This document shows, piece after piece, positions 51,176 to 60,520 of a DNA stretch of 64,000 nt; position 1 is the first letter of the stretch, and every line of letters starts with the position of its first letter. The translations under genes and the position numbers were made by a program. The notes below the pieces were generated by a model. The model was not told the DNA's origin. It searched no databases and saw nothing but the letters and a program-made list of their open reading frames with translations. The DNA lies in the NCBI GenBank assembly GCA_010645155.1, contig CM021321.1:1462637-1526636 (forward strand), given 5' to 3'. The stretch comes from Tigriopus japonicus. Lineage: Eukaryota; Arthropoda; Copepoda; Harpacticoida; Harpacticidae.

Positions 51176-51980
51176 AAGGACAGGAAGTTTAGACGAATAA
51201 AACCATCAAATTAAACCAAAAAGGCAAATATAATTGCCTTATTAGACGAAAAAAGACAAATAAGATTGCCCAATTAAACAAAAGAAAACGAATGAAAGTT
51301 TCCAGAAGACGAAAAGAACGAAGAAAAACTTACTGAAAAGACGTTAAAAGTCGAATCAATTTGCCCAAAAGGCGAATGAAACTACTTACTCATAACTATG
51401 ATAAAAAATGAGACAAATTGAGTGCCCGTACAGACAAAAGACGTTTAAACTGCTTCCACTATCTCCTTATTGACGGAAAAATTTGTCTACTTGTGCAAAA
51501 ACGGCAAAATCTAGAAAATTTAAAACAGGAATAACCTAATGGGCAAGAATTATTTGTAGTACATATGTCAAGTAAAAACAAAAGTTAAAAAATGCCTCTT
51601 TTAAGGAGTGTATACAGTAGAGTTATACATAAAGTCAGAATTACAGATATATCAATTGTTCTCATGGCCAGAAAGCTTTTTAAACCCAATAGTAATCTTT
51701 CTTTTCTGTGTCTGGCGGGCAATGCTACGGGTCCAAGTTGATTTTTAAGTGTGGATTGTTTTTTGTTGGTGTAAAACCGGAATTGACAATCAAATTATTT
51801 CCTTGGCTGAAGCTTTGACGTTGAACTTTCTTCGAAGTTATTTTTTGCGTGGAAATTAGAAAACAACGCGTAAAGAGCTTGAAAAAGACGAATAATATGC
51901 AAATTAGACAAAAAAAAATTCGCGACGAAGAAGGCTCAAAAGACGAATAGTTTTTTTTTTCGTTTCAAGTTCCTGTCCCA
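51176..51980. mobile_element. Repeat-rich DNA element, copy B
   Basis: The left end (GGACAGGAAGTTTAGACGAA) and right end (the complement of GGGACAGGAACTTGAAACG) form terminal inverted repeats shared with copy A. Internal blocks match copy A in the same order, but the 32-bp tandem units are fewer and more decayed. No coding frame is seen. A 15-bp minisatellite begins just past the right end. Confidence 0.7.
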
Positions 51981-51987
51981 ACTTATC

Positions 51988-52225
51988 ATGCTCACTTCTC
52001 CTGCTTCCTTCTCGCACTTACTTCTACCAATTGCTTCTCCCACTTACTTCTACTACTTACTTCTCCCACTTACTTCTCCCACTTACTTCTCCCACTTTCT
52101 TCTCCCACCTACTTCTCCCGCTTACTTCTCCCACTTACTTCCCCCACTTACTTCTCCCGCTTACTTCTCCCGCTTACTTCTCCCGCTTACTTCTCCCGCT
52201 TACTTCTCCCGCTTACTTCTCCCCA
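51988..52225. repeat. 15-bp minisatellite, about 15 units
   Basis: Units of CTTACTTCTCCCRCT are repeated head to tail, with identical units (CCCGCTTACTTCT) at the right side and more varied ones at the left. The 15-base period gives long repetitive open frames that are not genes. Confidence 0.95.
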
Positions 52226-52504
52226 CCCAAAACCCCCTGTTCCCACATGGGCCCCGTAAAGCTTGTTGTCACTAATATTTTCCCGGTAGAAAATGCTACA
52301 TTCTCCCAGGGGAGGGTAAGAATCCAGGACCAAAAGAAAGAACTGCTTATACCAGGGGGTTCCACTTTCCGTAACGGAAAAAAATTTAGGGTGACTGTTC
52401 TATAATGAGCTCGAATCCCATGCTGTCCAGAAAGAATTATATCATTGACTTCCAAATAATTTACAAGCTTGGACTTTATGATCTTCTCAGAAACTCAAAC
52501 TGAT
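52226..52504. other. No gene; 3' flank of the protease
   Basis: Nothing recognised between the minisatellite and the polyadenylation signal of the minus-strand protease gene. Confidence 0.5.
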
Positions 52505-52510
52505 TTTATT
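52505..52510 (-). terminator. Polyadenylation signal AATAAA
   Basis: AATAAA on the minus strand begins 28 bases past the stop codon of the protease gene, implying a very short 3' UTR. Confidence 0.7.
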
Positions 52511-52537
52511 TAAAGCCAAAACATCTGTGGGCAAAAC

Positions 52538-54192
52538 TTAAACATAGTATCGAATCCACGAAAGAAAGCTCGTTACTCGGACAAACACATTGGGAAATCG
52601 GTCACAGCTTCTGGTATCACCGAAAGAGGTTACACCATCCAATTGAAAACGTCCGTTTAGAAATCTGCCAACTGCAGTTCCAGAGTCTCCTGAACAGATG
52701 CTGGCACCACGGTCAATCCCACAAAACATAATGCGGGGATCAAAGGACGGAAAATACCTGGAACACAAGCTTTCATTTTGCGACTCCGTTAGACCCTAAA
52801 ATCAAAATAGATTTTTGATTTAATTACACACTGAATTCGATGAAGTAGCTTAAAAAGTCAAATACTTCTTTCAAGGCGGCAGATCCTGGTCCATTGTTTG
52901 AAGTATATCCCCATCCCAACACAATGAATATCGTGTTATCGAGAAGCAAAGTTCTAGGCAAGCATGCAGGTTGAATTCGAGAGCTAAATCTGAGTGGCCT
53001 CCTGAGCTGGATCAAGGCAATGTCATTCTCATATGTTGCACTGTTATACTGCCAATGAATGATCAGTCGGCTCGCATAATCTGAAGACTCACAATTGTCA
53101 TTTACTAAGCAACCAGATCGAACAACAATTTGGTAAGCATTAGGAAAGCAATGGGCAGCGCTGACCAACCATTGGTCACTAATGATTGTAGCTCCACAAG
53201 CCCATATCTTACGTTGTCCATCCTGAACTAAAAATTGTTTAAACGAAAAATACATAAAAATGAGGAACATTTGAGCCTGGGTCCAAAGACGTGCAAAAAA
53301 ACAATACTTTTACATTTGAAGGAAAACTGGTACTATTTGGTGGAAGTGATAAAAGTATTTTAAAACAAAGGGGGAAACCATTTTAGGCGTTATTTCAACC
53401 CAAGAGTACACTTTGTTAATTGAGTGAACAACTTTTTCCGGTGTGGCAATTTTTTTCAGGTTCCTTTTTAACTGGTTGAATGTCTCCTGTTTACCCTTTA
53501 ATTCAGTATTTGATCACCCATTTTACCAATGCATTCAAAAGCAAATGACCAGGAAAAATACCAAATGATTTAATCATTGACCAGATTTCGTAACAATTCT
53601 AACGTATTAACCCAGACTATTTTTTTTCTTGAAGTGGGCCAGGCTGAAGATGTAAAAGAATAATCAATTGAACCCTTGGATAAAAACTGATCAAAATGAA
53701 AGGAAGAAGATAATTCATGAAACCATCATTCGTTTGGTTGTTTGATTGGTTGATTTGGATATTTTAAGAAGCTCTCCTTTTGAATTGAAATTGTCAGTTC
53801 GATTTCTTTAGGCCAAAAACTAATAGATTTTTAAGTTAACGGGGTAAAAAATATCTCCTTTCTTGTACTTGTGCTGAGTTACGGATTTTAATAGACTAAC
53901 GAATGATGTAACTTACTTAGTCCTATCAGGAGATATGAGGCCCATGGATATTTATGAGGCAATGCCACATTGCCTCCAATAACTCGACTATGAAAATTAT
54001 AACCACATCGTGATGGTAAAGCTCGTGAAGATGATTCCGCCATCGTCAAATTGGATTCGAACACCGTTACTTTATCATCAAAGCCAAAGCTTTGTTGAGC
54101 ACCAAGGCATAGAATCTAAGATAAAAAAGAAAGTCAACATTAAACCTCTTTCCAACAACACTACCCTTTCTCACCAGAAGTAACAATTTCAT
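52538..54192 (-). CDS. Secreted chymotrypsin-like serine protease (S1A)
   Basis: Four exons encode 278 residues: 54192-54175, 54115-53917, 53227-52866 and 52795-52538. The introns are 59, 689 and 70 bases, all GT-AG, and the phases agree. The start ATG gives a signal peptide (MKLLLLILCLGAQQ). A short propeptide with Cys43 ends at Arg50, before VIGG, the trypsin-type activation site. The catalytic triad is His98 (SAAHC), Asp141 (ENDIAL) and Ser231 (GDSG). Ser225 sits six residues before Ser231, the position that sets specificity, as in chymotrypsin rather than trypsin (Asp). Cysteines fit the usual pairs (43-161, 83-99, 204-218, 227-257), plus an extra 112/118 pair. GDSGGP is altered to GDSGTA. 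Length is normal for the family. A digestive or secreted role is inferred. The donor of the third exon was chosen because it restores family spacing and is conserved in the pseudogene. Confidence 0.92.
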
Positions 54193-54245
54193 GATTGATC
54201 AATAATCAACAAGCGTGATCTGGCCCTTAAGCGCTCATCTTGCCC

Positions 54246-54253
54246 ATTATATA
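54246..54253 (-). promoter_or_regulatory. TATA box (TATATAAT) of the protease gene
   Basis: TATATAAT on the minus strand lies 54 bases before the ATG. A CCAGAT patch near 54221, about 32 bases downstream of it, could be the transcription start, giving a leader of about 30 bases. Confidence 0.65.
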
Positions 54254-54615
54254 GCTCCCAATCAAGATACAGATGATACAAATCAATGGAACTTTACTGA
54301 TTATTTCTAAAGAACTTGCTTGATCAGAACTTTTAGATTTTTCAATTTCTTTTCAAATGATGAACTGGCTGTGCATCACGTATGCATTTGTTGGAGGCCG
54401 AATATTTTGGTAACAAATAAATAAATCCAACTTTCCAATCGTAGGAACAAAGAAACTGAATTAAAAGCAGCCACAATTTCAGAAAAAGTAAGCGCCAATA
54501 AATCCCCACCGCAAATGATTATATTTTCCAGAAATATTTCCTAATTTTTTAGGATATGCAACTATTTGATCCAACCAAAAACCCTTTTCACTTTTTCGGA
54601 TACGCTGCTTCGTCT
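54254..54615. other. 5' flank of the protease, nothing recognised
   Basis: A+T-rich sequence without open frames. Regulatory sites beyond the TATA box cannot be assigned. Confidence 0.4.
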
Positions 54616-54623
54616 ATGTAGAG

Positions 54624-54859
54624 CAGGGGTCAGCAAGCGGTGGGTCGCGGCCGTCGCGGCCCACATGTGGGCCCACGAGCAGTGAAGAAAGTGCGAAATA
54701 ATGGGCCCGAGAGACATCCATGGTACTGTACTTGTGGGCCCAAAGGTCTTTAATCGTTAAATTGTTGGCCCATGAACCCGCCTCCATCTGTATGGTGGGC
54801 CTGGACTTCACCAAACCCAATTTGTTGGGCCTTGGCACAAAAACAGTTGCCGACCCTTG
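54624..54859. mobile_element. hAT-like MITE, 236 bp
   Basis: The left end is CAGGGGTCAGCAA and the right end is TTGCCGACCCTTG, the inverted counterpart. The flanks are ATGTAGAG (54616-54623) and GTCTAGAG (54860-54867), a 6-of-8 match fitting the 8-bp duplication with T at position 2 and A at position 7 usual for hAT. GGCCCAC motifs are repeated in both orientations inside. It is non-autonomous and lies about 430 bases upstream of the protease start codon. Confidence 0.75.
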
Positions 54860-54867
54860 GTCTAGAG

Positions 54868-57568
54868 AGACAGCAAAAAATGGCAACTATCACGAATGCA
54901 GACGGGCCTCATTTAATCACAACTTGATCCGCAACACTACTGCCAAGGCCTATCCAAAAAAGTTCGAACTAAAAAATGAGCCCAAACATTTTGGGCTTAA
55001 AAACGCGATATCTCGCTACGATGAAATTAGATGATATCTTTCAATTCTGGGGTGATTTTAGCTTGTGTGTACCAAATCACTTCATATTGGTTCTAACTTT
55101 CAAAACTTCCTATATTTTGCAAAGTCGCAGTGAGTTGGTCACCAGCTGATGATGATGTCTCAGTTCAGGCCAGTTGCTTTGAATGCTTTTGAGTGTTAAA
55201 GTTTTCGTTTTAGCTATGTTTGTCCTCAAGTCTTTCGGTAGCCGTCTTTTTCCCCCAACAGTAATCTCCCCCAGTAGATCGCCGTCGGGGTTATCTCCGC
55301 CAAAAAATAATTCAGCTATGCCCAACTCGACGCCAGCACTTTCCGCGACGGTCAACTCCCACATCTAATTCTTTTCCAGTTATTTTTTTTATCCCCATCA
55401 AAATTCAATCTATTTCTTAATGATAATATAATGAAATTCGATAGAATTAAAAGAAAACGCATTTTTGCTTTTATGGTGAAGAAGTTTTGATTTCCTAACT
55501 CTCTTTTATCTTTTGAGCTATTTTTTACCAAAGATCGAAAATCTCTTCACACACAATAACAATCCGTTTCCTTGCTATAAACTTCTTATGAACAACATAA
55601 TAATAGCATCCTAGCCAAAATTTGCTCTTAATAAATTAGTTTGAAAACATATTTCATTTCCAAGAATTGATCAATGGATGTCGTTAAAATTTTACTTCAA
55701 TTCGCCGTAAATCTTTCTTGTGGAAGTGCCCTTGAGAACCAAACAAATATTTTGATTTGTGATGACTGATGATCAAAAACCTGAGTGCAATGCAATTGCC
55801 CAGACAAAACGCAACAATCAAAAGATGACTCTTGTACAGCTAATGATTGGCTTTGTGGCAGGATAAAATAGTTGCTACTTACCTCAAAAGCCAGTGTCAA
55901 GGATGTTTTTGGAAAAGGTTTCCTCAATTAGCGATATTGTAGCCCCGCATGAGACACATTTACACTTTCGGGTCTAGTTAGGCTGAAATTGCAGATATGG
56001 ACATTTCTTTTTAAGAATTTTTTTAAACTCACGTTTCGAGGCTTCATCTCTCAGATTTCATCATTTAAAAAAAGGATGAATTCTTTTGTTCGGACCCCCT
56101 ATTTAAGCAATAATGATCATCAAGTTAGGGACATATTTTTCAAAAATTTTAAAAGATGCATTGATATCCTTCGACTAAGATTGAGAGTTATTATTTTCTT
56201 CATGGAAACAATCCAATCTCCAATCATATTCACGATAGGCTGCCCAACTAGGTCTGCCAATTAGCCTTCAGCGTCTATCATTTGTCGGTTGAATGCTATG
56301 AGGAAAAAGGCTTTCTTCTGAAGGTGAGCGCAAGTGGCACCCCTTGCTTTATTCGTCTTTGGCTCAGGGGCGCTATGTAGAAGGAACTTGCTTCTTGATT
56401 GTGCAAGATGCTGTACTATGTGAGGGGTGATGGCAAACCTAAAGCTAGCAACCTCGCGTGAGAAAGATTGAAAGATTGTTTTTTTCCATCAGTAGTCCGA
56501 ATTAAGCTAAAAGAGTGAAGAGAGAAAAGAAGAGAGAGAGAAGAAAAGAGTGAACGCTCAATTAGTGATTTCTCGCTTTTTTAATGACGGATTCATATAT
56601 TTTATTTTTCAACACTATTGCAACTTCAAAAGGGAAGTTCTGTAAAATAGGGGCAGACAAATGCTGGAATTGATATGGAAGTTTTGACACCGGCACCGGC
56701 TCTTTTCATAAATCGTCCTCTATGCATAAATAAAATGGCTTTTCCTTTTTTGTGATAATGTCAGCATCGGATCTTCGGTAGAGACATCAACAAGAAAAAA
56801 ACATAAGTTATCTCAAGATTCAAAATTTCCAGGTGTTCACGATTTTTGGGGAGTTCCCAACCGCGAAATTTTTTTCCCACTGACAAATTCAACCATTTCT
56901 CAAATTCCATTATTGCAATCTTAATTCACAGTCACAGATTTGTAGCTGAATTTCAGGGGATGCGCATTTTTGTCCATCGATGGGCATTTTCAGCTAAGTC
57001 AAATGGCAAAAAATGGCAGAAATTCATTCAATGGCCAAAATTTACCATCACTGTCTGGTGTCGGTTTTAATAAAAACATCCATGCCCTGACAGGTGGTGG
57101 TCTAATTTGGAGTCGATTTGAAAACTAATCTCACTGGCAACCTTGGAGGGAAAATTTTTGATTTTTTAAATATTAGGTCATAATACTTCACAAAATGAAT
57201 GTGCTTTTCTCCTTCTGATTTTTTAGTAAATCCAAATGCTATATTCTTTCTTAAAATTTCATCCAAACTTTCAAATAAGTTAAAAATTGAAATGTGATTT
57301 TAAAAACTAATGTTATAGATGCTCTCTAATAGTAAAACAGACTTGGTTGATTAGAACACATAAAAAGAGAGACAGAAATGATAATTCACAGATCCTGATA
57401 GGTCTCTGGGTGAAGAATCTATCTTTAACATACAGTAGATTCACGAAAGGCCACTTCTAAAAATCACTCAACCTCCTAAACACCACTTGGAACATGGAAC
57501 ATTTTGGAATCTTATTGAAGATTACTTTTTGAAGAAATATGACAATCACAAGCACCCAGCCATAGAAA
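54868..57568. other. No gene recognised; GA-rich tract
   Basis: About 55728-55960 is the counterpart of 46585-46800. A GA-rich run lies at 56514-56551. The open frames are short and without domains. Confidence 0.45.
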
Positions 57569-57576
57569 GCACATAC

Positions 57577-58787
57577 CAGGGGTTGGCAACCATAAAAAGG
57601 CAAAGGCCCACAAACGTAACTGATTTTGCGGCGAGGCCCACATTCTCAAAATACGGGATTGTAATCGAATTTTGCCTCCCTTAGGTGTATTTTCTATAGA
57701 GGTCTTTAAAGTGGAGATACTAGAGCAGGCCGGTCGCAAAATTCTCATTTATTTATTTCACAAACAATGTATTAGAAATTTTTGAAAGCAGAATTTTTAA
57801 GTAGTTGGGGCAAGTAGAAGAAAAATATATTTTGTGTCAATTTCAGCAAAATTAAAGTCAAAATGTAGATTCAAATATTCACTAATGAGTATTATAGCTG
57901 CTGCAGTCCCGTTTTCGTATTTGTAAATGTAGCATTTTTCTAGCATTTTCCATTTCACAACTAGCATTTTTCTAGCATTGATTTGACTTTAGCTAGCATC
58001 GTCGTTTCAAAAAAAGTTGGCCACCCTGATTGTGGGTAGCAAGCGGTAGCAAGGGCCATTTATCATCAGCGACTAATTGAAACTTGCCTAAACAAATGTT
58101 TTCGTAGAAAGCAAATTTGTGAAAAACATTAAGTTTTTTGGCCATGTGGCCTCCTGTCTACACTTGGCTTCTCCCAAATTATACTAATGTGTTCAATGAA
58201 GATGATAATTCAATGCACAAGCATTAAATCACACAATTATAGGATTTGACATTAAAGATTTGTCTATGATCTTCGACTTGTTTGGGCAAGTATATGACGA
58301 TATTCTTCGGAAATATTTGCCTTTTCACGCAACTTCAGGCCAGTTTCAGCGATAAACAAGGCAGACAAAATGACGACAGTGGCCTCTCTCTACATACCTC
58401 GATGACATTTTCTTGTTCTCGTCACAACGTGGACATACTTCCATGTTTTTTGGACCACGCACCACACAGAATCGCACTTAAACCAAATGATTTAAAAATG
58501 AAAGGTAACTCGCCAGTAGTTCAAAAATGTAACAATCTCGTTTTTTGTATACCTACACACTGCCTTCTGCTGAAAAAAAAAAGAAAATCCAAAGGAAATC
58601 TTTAATTGTGCCCAAATTGTTGCAAAATAACTATCGCAATGAGAGATATTTTATGCTTGCAATTGGAATTTGATAGGGGTTTGAACAAGATTTCACGCTA
58701 TGTAGTGAGAGAGAATTTACTTTGGGGCCCACCAAAACTTGCTTCGAGCCCAAAAATGGGCCCAGGCCCATAGGTTACCGACCCTTG
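57577..58787. mobile_element. hAT-like element, 1.21 kb, near-perfect 8-bp TSD
   Basis: The left end CAGGGGTTGGCAACC is mirrored by GGTTACCGACCCTTG on the right. The flanks are GCACATAC (57569-57576) and GCATATAC (58788-58795), a 7-of-8 duplication. Subterminal GGCCCAC motifs near both ends resemble those of the 236-bp MITE at 54624, so the two may belong to related families. Inside are TAGCATTTTTC direct repeats (57930-58000). The 107-codon frame at 58282-58605 shows no transposase motif, so the element appears non-autonomous. Confidence 0.75.
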
Positions 58788-58795
58788 GCATATAC

Positions 58796-60318
58796 TATAG
58801 CCGAATACAAATTCAGAACTGAAAAAGATGGAAATTAAGAATAGGCCCGAAAAGTTGAGTTTTTCTTTGTTGATAATGTACTGTTATACCAGAAATAATT
58901 GAATCAATGGCGATCACAGCTTAATAAATTGTCTCTTTCTCCCAATAGCACCGATCGTTGTCTTGTAATGGCCTAACAAATGAAGCTCTCCCTAGTGAGT
59001 TTTGGAACATCTCTTTCCCTTTTCTGTTTTTGGTATCATTGTTACTACTGTCCAAACGTACTACTGTGCTATTGAGGCAACTACATCGACTTGTGTCCCT
59101 TGATCCCAGAGTTCAGCTAAACATCATTAAGAAGACAATAATCATAATCGTTAAAGACGATCCCAGCGGAACCTGATGATCATGTTAGATTGGTTTTGGG
59201 ACCAAACGGCAAACGTCGATGATCTCGTCTTCTCTAATCTGCAACTTGTTTATGTCCAATCATGTCCAGCTCGCGCTTCTAATGTCCTAGATAGGCTAAA
59301 GACCGAGCCTTAAAATGGGATTTTATCCCTCAAGTCGCACCCAAGGGAGAAGAGATTGCTCTCTTTGGTAAGTTTAAAGTTACGAACAGTAGTACCCAAT
59401 TGCAATACGCTTCCATTCTCTGACTTGGAACACTTGAGCCCCGGATATTATTTGGGCCAATTTTCCAGACCAAAGAAGAAAAAGGATTTGAAATCTGACA
59501 TTTTGGGATTTTTGGAGCCTTTGAAGTGGCACATCTGGGGATTTTCTCTCAAGGATTTGTGTGCCACATCCTGTCTTTGAAAAGAATGTTTATTTGGAGG
59601 GAAAGGATTCCTTTTGAGGTTTGCTCCGAGTCGAATCTCGGGTGAAGTGAACTGATCATTAAAAAAAACCATAGTATGAACAAGGTTTCATGTAACTGAA
59701 TCTATTAATGATTTTTGCACCTTCAATAAATCATGAAATCTCTTTCACACTCGGATGACTACCAAGAGATTACCCTCGCAACCATTGGTTCTACTTCCCA
59801 AATCCCAACAGGACCAACCTTAGTAAGGTAGTAATCTAGAGAACGGATGGCGTTCATTCATACCTACCAAACAAGTCTGAGGATTAGTACCAAAGTAAAG
59901 GAGAGGGGGGAGGTTGTTCCAAATGGTCCATTGAGCCCCAAGGCTGTAAATCTTTTAGGACTTGCTCTGGTTTTCCTTTTGGCCCATATCCATTCAACCT
60001 TATCCGGGATTGCTCGCATTATGCTTTGCTTGACAAGACAACGAGACCAACGATGACAAATGTTCCTTTGCACGCTAGCAAATAGGCTAGGTGGGCGTGT
60101 TCCTGCTGGACTTCATTGAGAATCTGGCTTGAAGATATTAGATTAATGACCTTTTTCAATTTCATGAGGTCTCTACTTGCGGGCTTTACAACCAAGCCTA
60201 ACTTCTAACAATTTTTGAGTTTTATCGCTTGTGTCACGGTTCTTTGGACCCAATAAAAGCATCATTCAGAGACCTGTCGACATGGTTCCATAATAAATGT
60301 TAAGTCTAAGTATAAACA
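58796..60318. other. No gene recognised
   Basis: Only short competing frames on both strands. Confidence 0.45.
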
Positions 60319-60520
60319 AATCGGACTATTTCTTTACTGTAGAAACATAAATGTTGCAGGCAACCATTAAATTTGGANNNNNNNNNNNNNNNNNNNNNNN
60401 NNNNNNNNNNNNNNNNNNNNNNNNNNNNNNNNNNNNNNNNNNNNNNNNNNNNNNNNNNNNNAATCAGACTATTTCTTTACTGTAGAAACATAAATGATGC
60501 AGGCAACCATTAAATTTGGA
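60319..60520. repeat. 59-bp direct repeat flanking an 84-N gap
   Basis: 60319-60377 and 60462-60520 are identical except for two bases, with N at 60378-60461 between them. The layout suggests the same sequence placed twice on either side of a scaffold join. Confidence 0.85.

Noticed and set aside
51988..52405. 95- and 124-codon frames with repeated TSPAYFS-like units
   Set aside because: They are translations of the 15-bp minisatellite, whose period keeps frames open without coding meaning.
52824..52865. Reading protease exon 3 through to the TAA at 52824 with a 34-base third intron
   Set aside because: The GTATTT donor at 52865 gives a normal 70-base intron, restores family spacing to the next Cys, and is conserved in the pseudogene.
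58282..58605. 107-codon frame inside the hAT-like element
   Set aside because: No hAT transposase dimerisation or zinc-finger motif is visible; it is probably accidental.
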